Source of the DNA: Euphorbia lathyris
Lineage: Eukaryota > Streptophyta > Magnoliopsida > Malpighiales > Euphorbiaceae
DNA length: 64,000 nucleotides
Direction of reading: 5' to 3'
Assembly: GCF_963576675.1 (NCBI RefSeq)
Contig: NC_088916.1
Span: 2,557,001 to 2,621,000 of the forward strand
Shown here one piece after another: positions 1 through 9,188 of the stretch. Under the pieces are notes generated by a model that had not been told where the DNA came from, made no database searches, and worked only from the letters and a program-made list of their open reading frames with translations. The translations under genes and the position numbers were made by a program. The number at the start of each line of letters is the position of its first letter. Positions within the stretch are counted from its first letter, which is position 1.

Positions 1-202
1 GTTTATCTTTTTGCACTCCAATCAGTCAAACACATTCACTCTATCACTGCCTGGGTCCAAAATTATTCCATGTTGAAAACGTTTTTGGACGAAAATTTAC
101 CATTTTTTACGTTTACGGTAGGGGTATATCCATAATTCCCCAATATGGTCTGAAGTTCCGAATCTGCCACCAATAATCCTCTTGAAAATGCCTAATTTAT
201 AG

Positions 203-453
203 GTTGCGAGCCACTGAAACAACTGTATGAGATTCTACAGAGAGCACCTGGAGTATTCGGAGCAAGGTTTAGTGGTGCTGGATTCAGAGGATGTTGTGTT
301 GCTTTTGTAGATAGTAAATTAGCAGAAGATGCTGCTTGTTTTGTGAGGGAAGAATACCTCAAGGCTCAGCCAGATTTGGCTAATCAACTAAACCTTGACT
401 CGGCAGTTGTGATTTGTGAAGCTGCTGACTCTGCTTGTTTAGTCTTGCCCTGA
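203..453 (+). CDS. GALAK: Last exon of a galacturonokinase-like GHMP kinase, copy 1
   Basis: This is the terminal coding exon (82 complete codons plus stop) of a sugar-1-kinase of the GHMP family. It most resembles plant galacturonokinase, a cytosolic enzyme that phosphorylates D-galacturonic acid at C1 for UDP-GalA salvage. The exon follows an AG acceptor at 201-202, enters in phase 2 and stops at TGA 451-453. The GHMP C-terminal glycine-rich signature is visible as GARFSGAGFRGCC, about 20 residues in, followed by the helical tail ending in ICEAAD. Upstream exons lie outside the window. A near-identical second copy of intron plus exon lies about 1.09 kb downstream, so either exon could end the mRNA. 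The family assignment comes from recalled similarity; a related GHMP kinase such as arabinokinase is the main alternative. Confidence 0.75.
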
Positions 454-599
454 AAATTCAATGTAATGTTCATCAACCACTGTTCTCTGCTTATTACATC
501 CATTAATTCTTTTGAATTTCTCATTCCGTTTCTCGGGATTATGTAAAAACATAATTGAGATGAACCAAATGGTTTTTCTATCCCAAAAATTTTCATTTG

Positions 600-1062
600 C
601 AAGTTTTCTTAGGACCGGTTTGGTTCAACTATTCATATACTGTTGCTGTCAGTTGTCTGCTGTTACTATTAGTTGGTAGAAGCTAGCTGATTTTCCTTCG
701 AAATAGCTATCAATAGGGTTGTAAATGAGCCGAGCGGCTTTATTTTCAAGCTTTCTTAGTACCTGTTTGGTTTAACCATCCATATTTGCTATTGCTGTCA
801 GTTGTCTGCTGTTGTTAATTGTTGGCAGAAGTTAGCTGATTTTTCTTCGAAATAGTTATCAAAAGGGTGGTAAATGAGCCAAGCCGCTCATAAGTGGCTT
901 CATTTTCAAGCTTTCTTAGTACCTGTTTGGTTCAACTATTCATATATACTATTGGTGTCACTTGTTCGCTATTGCTAATAGTTGATCGAAGTTAGGGATT
1001 TTCCTTCGAAATAGTTATCAATAGGAATGTAAATGAGCCGAGCCGCTCATGAGCGTCTCCAC
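600..1062. repeat. Tandem repeat of about 150 bp, three units
   Basis: Three units start near 600, 748 and 907. Each opens with a TTTCTTAG...TTTGGTT block, continues through a GTCAGTTGTCTGCTGTT-like core and CTTCGAAATAG, and ends in GTAAATGAGCC. The array sits in the 3' flank of exon copy 1. Related single units occur near 11300-11430 (direct), 18190-18330 (inverted) and 18690-18720/19085-19130 (split by a MITE), so the unit is a dispersed local repeat. Confidence 0.8.
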
Positions 1063-1165
1063 ATTCGGCTCGATTTAGAAATGAGCTGAACTTGCGCGCG
1101 ATTTTGATTTTGAGGCTCGATTTGTAGACTAGTCGAGTTGTCTCGAAAGCTGGCGAGCAGTCAAA
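1029..1165 (+). mobile_element. Fragment of the GTAAATGAGCCGAGC hAT-like MITE family
   Basis: The segment starts with GTAAATGAGCCGAGCCGCTC and contains GGCTCGATTT and CTCGAAAGC blocks. These match the left end of the fuller copy at 9201-9803. Only one end is present, so this is a truncated copy between the duplicated kinase exons. Confidence 0.6.
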
Positions 1166-1291
1166 TGTTTACTCCATCACTGCTTGGGTTCAAAGTTGTT
1201 CTACGTGGGAAACGTTGAGGATAAAATTGTACCATTTCTTACATTAGGGGTATATCTATAACGTAGTTGCCAAATATTGTCTGAATTTTAG

Positions 1292-1542
1292 GTTGCGAGA
1301 CACTGAAACAACTGTATGAGATTCTTCAGAGAGCACCCGGTGTATTTGGAGCAAGGTTTAGTGGTGCTGGATTCAGAGGATGTTGTGTTGCTTTTGTAGA
1401 TAGTAATTTAGCAGAAGATGCTGCCTGTTTTGTGAGGGAAGAATATGTCAAGGCTCAGCCAGATTTGGCTAATCAACTAAACCTTGACTCGGCAGTTGTG
1501 ATTTGTGAAGCTGCTGATTCTGCTCGTTTAGTCTTGCCCTGA
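1292..1542 (+). CDS. GALAK: Last exon of galacturonokinase-like GHMP kinase, duplicated copy 2
   Basis: This is a second, intact copy of the terminal exon, with the same AG acceptor (1290-1291), phase and stop (TGA 1540-1542). It differs from the first copy by four amino acids (Pro/Thr at residue 3, Lys/Asn, Leu/Val and Cys/Arg). The preceding stretch, about 1160-1290, is also a diverged copy of the intron before the first exon (about 24-200), so the duplication included intron sequence. The reading frame is undamaged. It may be an alternative terminal exon, or the real one skipped over by splicing to copy 1. Expression cannot be judged from sequence alone. Confidence 0.7.
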
Positions 1543-1565
1543 AAATTCAATGTAATGTTCATCAA

Positions 1566-1691
1566 TGGACAGTGGAGGACGGAGTGGAGGAAGAGAATTT
1601 ATGTCGCTGACACGACTTGATTTCACGGTTTCATATGACGGTTCATGTTAGCCGACCCCGAATCATTTCGGGACTAAGGCTTTGTTGTTGT
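1566..1691 (+). mobile_element. Au-type SINE (partial) with perfect 15-bp target duplication
   Basis: A 126-bp insert interrupts the 3' region of kinase exon copy 2. It is flanked by identical 15-bp copies of TGTAATGTTCATCAA (1551-1565 and 1692-1706), and the insert-free site is present after exon copy 1. The 3' end has GTTAGCCGACCCCGAATC, a GGGACTAAGGC block and a TTTGTTGTTGTTG tail, typical of the angiosperm Au SINE. The tRNA-derived 5' part looks shortened. The insertion must post-date the exon duplication. Confidence 0.8.
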
Positions 1692-1828
1692 TGTAATGTT
1701 CATCAATTACTTCTTTTCTGCTTATTACATTCATTAATTCTTTTGGATTTCTCATTCCGTTTCTCAGGATTATGTAAAACATAATTGAGATGAACCAAGT
1801 GGTTTTTCTATCCCAAAATTTCATTTTC

Positions 1829-2216
1829 AGATGCAAGCCAAAGGAGAAAAAGGAGAGATTAGCGTAACAGTTAGGAAGTGGAAGAAAGAAGAAAAGATGG
1901 AGGGAGAACTAAGAGAGGAGATCAGAGGTTATAGACAGAAATAATTAAACTGAGCATGCCCACTTGCGAAGAAGAAGGAAAGATTGGGAGTAGCGGAAAT
2001 AAAATAACTGTCAAAATACTTTTTAAAACAACAGTTTTATTGAAAGAAATGAGGTTGAGGGGAGAGAGTAAAAGGAAACTAAATGAAAGAGAAATTAAAT
2101 ATTCTTTAAAAATCTATGGAAAAGACATGTAAACCTAACAACTCTAAATTACTGCCACATCAGCATTTAGTCTATAAATTTAGTATATTTTATAGATAGA
2201 TTAAGCCAATTAAATT
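1829..2216. other. Purine-rich then AT-rich spacer, no gene seen
   Basis: The stretch 1830-2070 is strongly A/G-rich on this strand, with many GGAGA and GAAGAA runs. It is followed by AT-rich DNA. I see no coding frame or repeat family here. Confidence 0.5.
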
Positions 2217-2420
2217 TTGAAAACTTCACTAAGGAAAAAGCAGCTTCCCTCTAGGTTTTTTCTTCTTCTTGGCCTTCATTCGCCGCCCCGCACTCCCCCT
2301 CCTCCTCCTCCACTAAATCGTCTACCCTCCCATTTCTCCTTCCGCAAAATATCCGTCTTGCCTCAACTGCACTCTCTTCCTCTTCCTCCGACTATTCACA
2401 ACAAAGTCTGAAGAAACACT
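2165..2420 (+). promoter_or_regulatory. Possible promoter and pyrimidine-rich leader
   Basis: A TATA-like TCTATAAATTTA near 2171 is followed about 60 bp later by a CT-rich leader with CTTCTTCTT and CCTCCTCCTCC runs. This composition is common in plant 5' leaders (Y patch). A 64-codon proline-rich frame (2217-2411) lies in it but has a non-ATG start and no recognisable homology. T-rich, intron-like DNA follows. It could be the 5' end of a dead or non-coding transcription unit; the evidence is weak. Confidence 0.25.
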
Positions 2421-3237
2421 AGGAAACTTATAGATCAGCTCGTTGTCTCTCATTCTTTTTCATGTTTTGGAATCCATTTACATTCGAGTTGCTACTATCT
2501 AGTTGAGAAATGTCTTCATTCTTCCTCCTCCCGCTGTTTTTTGTTTTTTTTCCTGTTATGCTAGTTGTTTTTCTTTTTGTTTGTGTTAGTTTATTTTAGT
2601 TGAATCCTATATATTTTATACGATCTCTGGATCCGTTTGAACTGCGTCTGTTGGTTAAATTTTTTTATTTTGTAACTTTTTCTGTTGTAGCAAGGGCAGA
2701 AAATGTATATCTTATCTATAGATCACTTGATTGTAAAAGAATGGACTTACATCGGAAGTTTTAGAATGGTTCAAATGATGAAGATTGGACTACAGTTGCT
2801 CTGCTGTGAATCTGGAGTTACGATCAATATATGTTTCAACTGTTGTCTATTTTAGATGTATCTTTAATGGTTTGTTTTGCTTTTTGTAGTCATTTTCTTG
2901 CAATTGTGGATCATGTATTAGGCTTAGCCTATATGTATGTGAAGTTTTATTCCTTACTGTTTTCATGCTCTACTGTCAATCTTATTACTCAACAAAATTT
3001 TAGCAATCCTATAAAAAAAATTAGATTTATTAGAATCCTATTATAGATATTATAGTGAGTGGTCAAATTTGTTTAGTCATTCACTATGAAATATATTTAT
3101 TAATTTATTATATTTTAAATTATATACATTTTTTTAAAACATTTTGAACTATAAATTAACCAATAGTCATCAAATCTAATTTAGCATTTTATTCAAAAAT
3201 TTGGAATAATAAGAAATATTAAAAAAATAAAGACTTA

Positions 3238-3634
3238 GGTGTTGTTTGATAAAACTGAAAATTAAGTGAAAATTATAAGTGCTAAAATATTGTGCTTTCA
3301 ATAATATTGTGCTTTTGCTTGATAAAAAAAAACTGAAAATTAAGTGCTGAGAAAATAAATACTGAATTTTAAGTGTTGAATATTATAAGTGCTGAAATAA
3401 TAAATGATATAAGTGTTTGATAAACATTAAAAATAAGTACTGAATATTAAAATATTAGTTGACAATGTTTAACTTAAAATTTTAAGTTAAATATTTTGAC
3501 TTATCAAAATAAGTGATATATAGCTTAAGTGAATAATTTAAGTGGTTAATAAAAAATAATTATCAAGCACACTTAAACTAAATAAATGCTTAATCTATTA
3601 ATTTAAGTGATTTTTGTTGTTATCAAACAAAGCC
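3238..3634. mobile_element. Tourist-like (PIF/Harbinger) MITE
   Basis: This 397-bp element begins GGTGTTGTTTGATAA and ends TTATCAAACAAAGCC, an imperfect terminal inverted repeat, flanked on both sides by TTA (3235-3237, 3635-3637). A 3-bp TTA duplication and GG(N)2TTGTTTG ends are typical of Tourist MITEs. There is no coding capacity; it would depend on a transposase elsewhere. Confidence 0.75.
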
Positions 3635-3741
3635 TTATTCTAGAAAATATTTTTACACATTTAGCTGTTGATAGTCTAAATAATAAGACAAAATAAGACA
3701 ACTTTAAGAAAATAAAAACTTGTAAACAAAACTAAAAGAAT

Positions 3742-5682
3742 GAAACATTTGACTTGATTGCACACGTTGAATTCAGAAACATTCTTTAATTCTCTCTCTC
3801 CTAGCTTTCTCTCAAATTTGGTATTTACGCGTTCCTTGTTTCTTTCTTGATATTCGATAACAACCCAAATTATTCTAGAATGAGGAATAAAGAGAAATTA
3901 ATAGAAATAATGGCAAACCATTATTCTTTATAAAAGTGGAATTTATGTATGATTAATGTGGAATTAATGATAATTAATGCAGGATTAATCCAGAGGTCTC
4001 TAAACCGTTATCAAGGAGAAACCTCCGATTGATGATACTAACAACTCCATTAATACTGAAACTATCAAGAATAACTAAAGTAACATCAAAACCCACATTC
4101 AATGACAATAAAAAGGATTAATGCAATTGTTACAGAATTGTATATAAATACCCCAGCTTCTTTTTTTTTTTTTTGAACCTCATACCCAAGCTTCTTGGAT
4201 TCAAAGGTACACATGATTCTAACCCTACTTTTGTGACTACAGTTTATTCTCTCAAGAATATTACTGACTTGGACATCGGAGTGTCCCCGACCGATCCCAA
4301 CAACGCCTCACAGGGAAGTGCTCCGATCAAGGATTTTTCCACAAGTTATCAATATTATTGAATTTAGAGACATTCTTTGACTCTCTCTCTCTCTCTCTCT
4401 CTTTTGGGTTTCAAGTTGTTAGTGATCAAACTTCGTACGCGTTCCTTGTTTCTTTCTTGATATCGTTGAATTCATAGCATTCTTTGATTCTCTCTCTCTC
4501 TCTCCGACTTTTGGGTTTCAAGTTGTTAGTGATCAAATTTCGTTTTGTTATACATCCTTTCAAATTCTTCTCCCACTTATCATTGACTAAATTATTTTTT
4601 CTCTGTTTAGTTCTCATATGGTAATTTTGGATAATGACTCTTTTTTGTTTGACCTACTCAATGTTTAGGCTACTCATGGATATTTAGTTTGTTGGATAAC
4701 TATAATGTCCCGTTTAAATGCATGTTTTTTTAGTTTACTTTATTTTTTTTGGGTAAATTTTTAACTAGGGGTTTGACTCTTTATTAATTTGTTCTATGTG
4801 GGTTATTTTGCAATGTATTACATCAATTCTGGCCGAAAGAAAAAATCTTTTTTCAATTCCGGTCGAATGAAAAAATGCTTTTTCAAGTCCAACCAAATGA
4901 AAAAATCTTTTTTTCAAAAGGATCAGAAAAAGAAAGTTAGTAGCACCACATGCGGAGCAACAAGCTGGTGGTTTTGATTGGTCTTATAATGGCAAGAAAA
5001 TAAAAGGAAATCTTATTCTACATACTCCTTCCTGACGTTTAGGAGTATGTAGAATAAGATTTCTTTTTATTTTCTTGCCAGTATAAGACCAATAAAAATC
5101 ACCAGCTTGTTGTTTCGCCTGCGGTACTACTAACTTTCTTTTTCTAATCATTTTGAAGCAAACATTTTTTTATTCTTGAAAAGGGATTTTTTCATTCGAC
5201 TAGAATTGAATTTTTTTTCTTTTGGCCGAAATTCATGTAATACATTGCAAAATAAACCATCCGGAACAAATAAATAAAGAGTCAAATCCTTAGTTAAAAA
5301 TTTACCAAAAAGAATAAAATAAATTAAAAAACATACATTTAAATATGACATTAAAGTTATCCAATAAACTAAATATTCATGAGCACCTAAACATTGAGCA
5401 AACCAAACAATCATTATCGAAAATTACCATATGAGAAGCTAAACAGAGAAAAAATAATTTTGTTTATGATAAGTGGGAGAAGAATTTGAAAGGATTAAGA
5501 GAGAGTGTGTGTCATAGAATGTCTTTGAATTCAACGATATCAATAAAAAAATAAAGAACACGTAAATACCAATTTTGCCAAAAGAGAAAGAGATAATCAA
5601 AGAATGTGCCTGAATTCAACGATTATATATAAAAAAAAAATGTGTAAATACCAAGTTTTTGTGTAGTCAAGTCAAACATCAT
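3742..5682. mobile_element. Fold-back / Mutator-like element, large inverted repeat
   Basis: Two arms of roughly 0.65 kb are inverted copies meeting at a short spacer near 5029-5041. Outer ends read GAAACATTTGACTTGATTGC (left) and GTAGTCAAGTCAAACATCAT (right). Flanks TAAAAGAAT (3733-3741) and TTAAAGAAT (5683-5691) match at 8 of 9 bases, as expected for a Mutator-type 9-bp duplication. The arms hold internal direct repeats (a TTTCTTGATAT...GTTGAATTCA block with CT microsatellites), a fold-back trait. No transposase frame is present. The left arm is interrupted by a solo LTR. Confidence 0.7.
3855..4351 (+). mobile_element. Solo LTR, 497 bp, with 5-bp target duplication
   Basis: The segment begins CGATAACAACC and ends AAGTTATCA, so the ends are nearly TGATAAC...GTTATCA. 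It is flanked by identical ATATT pentamers at 3850-3854 and 4352-4356. Removing it restores the repeat pattern of the fold-back arm. It contains a TATA box (GTATATAAATACCCC near 4139) and a GACTTGGACATCGGAGTG block typical of the 3' part of many plant LTRs. The internal region is absent, consistent with LTR-LTR recombination. Confidence 0.75.
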
Positions 5683-5804
5683 TTAAAGAATAGTTAGGAC
5701 CCATCTTTTATTATCATTTCAATTTTCTAGTTTCATATATCAATGCCTTTAATTTAGCTTATTTCAATTATTTAGCCTGTAATTTTATGTTGATTTACTA
5801 CTTC

Positions 5805-6319
5805 AGGTAAATTACACCCATGGGCACTGAATTTTATCCATTTTTACATTATGGCCCCTGAACTTCATTTCTTTCCGATATGGCCACTGAACTTTACACT
5901 TTCTAACACATGTGGTCACTCAATTTTAACTAACTTCTCAAAATAACCTTTAACGACCTTAAAATGAAAATATTCAAGAATTAAAGTTGTTCAGAACAAC
6001 ATTTACCATAAAACCACATTTTTTATTTTTAAAAATCACATTTTTTGGAGCTTTCTCTCTCTAAAAATTTACTTTCTCTCTCCTAACCAAACAACATCCA
6101 AATGACCTCAAAATGAAAATTTTCAAAAATTAAAGTTCCTTAGAATATCATTAACGCTTTGGATTTTTTATTTTTAGCCGTCAACGGTCGTTTTGAGACG
6201 TTAAGTGACCACCGGTGTTAAAAAGTGTAAAGTTCAATGGCCATATCGGGAAGAAATGAAATTTAATGACCATAATGTGAAAATGGATAAAGTTTAATAG
6301 CCATGAGTGTAATTTACCC
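5805..6319. mobile_element. Mutator-type MITE, copy A
   Basis: This 515-bp element has ends AGGTAAATTACACCCATGGG and, inverted, GGGTAAATTACACTCATGGC. It is flanked by perfect TTACTACTTC copies (5795-5804 and 6320-6329), a 9-10-bp duplication as made by Mutator-like transposases. The TIRs extend inward with CACTGAACTTT-like blocks. It is non-coding. A sister copy lies at 7189-7700. Confidence 0.8.
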
Positions 6320-6451
6320 TTACTACTTCTATCAAACTTAATTAGTTAAGCAGAGAATAATTGTTTCAGAGGTTGCATCAGAATGACACATGTAATAGGT
6401 TCTATTTAGTGATCATTATCCTAGACTTGAAAAGTCTTTCTAGACATTAAA

Positions 6452-7087
6452 AGGATAATTAGCACCGGCAGTCATAAAAATTTAGATAATGTCTCTAAAA
6501 GGTTATAAAAATTTGATTTGTTTCAATAAAATCATTTAAATTTGTTTTTATCCCAATAAAGTCACTTTGGATGTTTTTCGATTACCTTTTCACCGAAATT
6601 GCTCACGTGGTATCTCAACGTCACGTTAGTACCACCTAGCATATTAAAAAATGTAACTACATATTTTATTTTATAATCTATATGCTACATAGGTTAATTT
6701 AGGATTAAAATTTTAATTAAAAATCCTTATTTGCTTGAGTTAATTTATGGTTAATTTTTTTTATTATGTCATATGGTGTTGAAACATGTGATTAGATACC
6801 ACGTGAACAATTTTTCGCGAAAAAATAATCGATAAATGTTCAAAGTGACTTTATTGGGATAAAAACAAACTTAAGTGATTTTATTGAGATAAATTAAACT
6901 TTTGTGACCTTTTAGAGACACTTTAGATACCACGTGAACAACTTTTTGGCGAAAAAATGATCGATAAACGTTCAAAGTGACTTTATTGGGACAAAAACAA
7001 ACTTAAATGATTTTATTAAGATAAATTAAAGTTTTGTGACCTTTTAGAAACATTGTCCAAACTTTTGTGATCACCGATTAATTAGCC
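6452..7087. mobile_element. Mutator-type MITE with duplicated right arm
   Basis: The ends are AGGATAATTAGCACCGGC and, inverted, GGCTAATTAATCGGTGATC. They are flanked by identical AGACATTAAA copies at 6442-6451 and 7088-7097. The right arm (TACCACGTGAACAA... through CTTTTAGAGACA) occurs twice in tandem, near 6797-6930 and 6930-7055, so the element has expanded internally. No open frame is present. Confidence 0.75.
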
Positions 7088-7188
7088 AGACATTAAATCA
7101 CTGACAGTGAAATGTATGTTGCTAATGATGTTACAAAATGAAGCAGTTTGATTGAAAATTCATAATCATTGATCATGGTGAGTAAAAC

Positions 7189-7700
7189 GGGTAAATTACA
7201 CCCCTGACCACTGAACTTTACTCATTTTAATATTGTGGCCATTGAACTTCAATTCTTAAGGGTTGGTCACTGAACTTTATGCTTTTTAACACCGGTGGCC
7301 ATTGAACTTTAACTAATTCCTCAAAATGACCGGTAACGACCTCAAAATGAAAATATTCAAGAATTAAAGTTGTTCAGAATGACATTTACCATGAAACCAT
7401 ATTTTTTATTTTCCAAAATCATCTTTGTTGGAGCTTTCTCTCTCTACAAATTCACTCTCCCTCCTAACAAAACAACATCTATATGACCTTAAAACGAAAT
7501 TTTTCAAGAATTAAAGTTCCTTAGAACATCATTAACTCTTCGAATTTTTATTTTGAGGCGGTCAACGGTCATTGTGAGACGTTGAGTGGCCACTGGTGTT
7601 AAAAAGTGTAATGTGCAATGGTCCTACTGTTAAGAATTGAAGTTCAATGACCACAATGTTAAATGGGTAAAGTTCAATGACCATTGATGTAATTTACCCA
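7189..7700. mobile_element. Mutator-type MITE, copy B
   Basis: It begins GGGTAAATTACACCCCTGAC and ends GATGTAATTTACCC, and shares its whole internal layout with the copy at 5805-6319, including the CTCAAAATGACC and GGAGCTTTCTCTCTCT blocks. The flanking 9-mers are not identical, so this insertion is older or its flanks have changed. Confidence 0.7.
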
Positions 7701-8216
7701 CAAAATAAGATATGTATTGAATGATGAATCTTTGTGAAAAGGAAATGCACTCTAATGGTGGGAAGTTAGTAGTTTTCACGATGTCAGAACTAGGATTCTG
7801 ATGAACTGAATTTTAAAATAGGAAGAGAAAGAATAAGAACAGACAAAATAGAGAGAAGAATTTAGAAGAAAGAAATAAAGATTTCATTAATCAATTGCAT
7901 AATGAATCAGTACAGACTCAATTCACTTAAATAGAAAAAAAGGAAAAAAGAAAGTATAGCTAGTCTCCTAAATTCATGGCCCTAATAATTCTAACTTATC
8001 TTAAATCACCATTTTCATTCTAACCTACCTTAAACGAGAATAAGAAATTTAACCTACGAATAGGAAATATAGCAATTCACTCTAAATAGGTCTAATAACT
8101 GCTGATGTGACAGCAATTATAATTTCCCATAGCTGTAAACATTCCTAAATAACATCTATTAAAGCTAAATACCACTTAATGTAAAAATAATTAACCACCT
8201 AATAATACCTAAATAA
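7701..8216. other. AT-rich spacer, nothing recognised
   Basis: About 500 bp of AT-rich DNA. I see no reading frame, repeat end or RNA gene. Confidence 0.5.
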
Positions 8217-8224
8217 TCTCTATC

Positions 8225-8849
8225 CAGGGGCGTAGACAGGGGGGTCTGGGGGACCGGACCTCTTTGGCCGCCGGAACCACCATGATCTCCGGGTAGTTTC
8301 GGCCCCCTGTCTCAAAAAAAATTTCTCGGGGTGTTGAATTAGCCCCCTAAGATGGCCCATCGAGTGTTATAGGATTGTCCAAATTTCAATATTTTAATAT
8401 TTTGAGCCCATTAGGTACTCCGTAAATCCAAATTTCTAACTTTTTTTGCTCTGTTAGGCTTTTTTAAATCCAAATTTCTAATTTTTTTTAGCTTGTTAGG
8501 CCTTCCTAAATCCAAATTTCTATTTTTTTTGGCATGTTACGCCCTCCAAATCCAAATTATTAATTTTTTTTGGCCTGATACTAGTAGGCCATCTCAAATC
8601 AAAATTTTTATTTTTTTTACCTGTTCGGCCCTCCCTAAATCCAATTTTTTTACATGTTAGGAATCTTAAATAAAATCCAGCTTAATTTTGAGAAATTGAA
8701 TATTAATATCTAAAAGTTGGTTCTTGTCCACTGAAATTATAACACACACACATATATATAAATTGAGCAAGTTCGATTTAGCAAAATTTTTTTTTACTAA
8801 CGTACGTGTAAAATCGACCTCCAACCGAGTAATCTTCTATTCGCCACTG
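8225..8849. mobile_element. Non-autonomous hAT element (CAGGGGCG family), copy 1
   Basis: Ends are CAGGGGCG and CGCCACTG, a short hAT-like terminal inverted repeat. Eight-base flanks TCTCTATC (8217-8224) and TCCCTATC (8850-8857) differ at one base. Inside is a tandem array of about six units of roughly 41 bp (AAATCCAAATTTCTAATTTTTTT...CTGTTAGGCC), about 8413-8665. No transposase is encoded. A second copy lies at 9189-10340. Confidence 0.75.
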
Positions 8850-9188
8850 TCCCTATCTATAATCGTGACAGACAATTCGATAGATGTAGTCATGTAGCAT
8901 TTAATTGGAGTACTATGTTTCTTACATGACTTCCAAACATTTTTGTGCATTCTAGATCAATTTTCTTTGTTAAATTACACACTAATTTTTTGATTCTTAC
9001 ATGCTAAGTTTGTGGATAACAGTAATTTGAAATAAATTCAGAAAATGATAAGCTTTTAAATGTGAAGGAACATAAACAAATTAGCAAAATTTTACTCTCC
9101 AATTGTAACCACAAGCAAAGCAAAGGAAAATAGGAAATCACAACAAATTATTACCTACATGCATGTGGTAAAATACGAATAGCAAGGA
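8850..9188. other. AT-rich spacer between two hAT copies
   Basis: About 340 bp without a recognisable frame or repeat end. It holds the target duplications of the neighbouring elements at its edges. Confidence 0.4.

Noticed and set aside
2217..2411. 64-codon proline-rich frame
   Set aside because: It is a by-product of a CT-rich stretch, lacks an ATG start and shows no similarity I can recognise; kept only as a possible leader.
8413..8665. Regularly spaced 41-bp repeats as a CRISPR array
   Set aside because: Units are degenerate, have no unique spacers and lie inside a plant hAT element.
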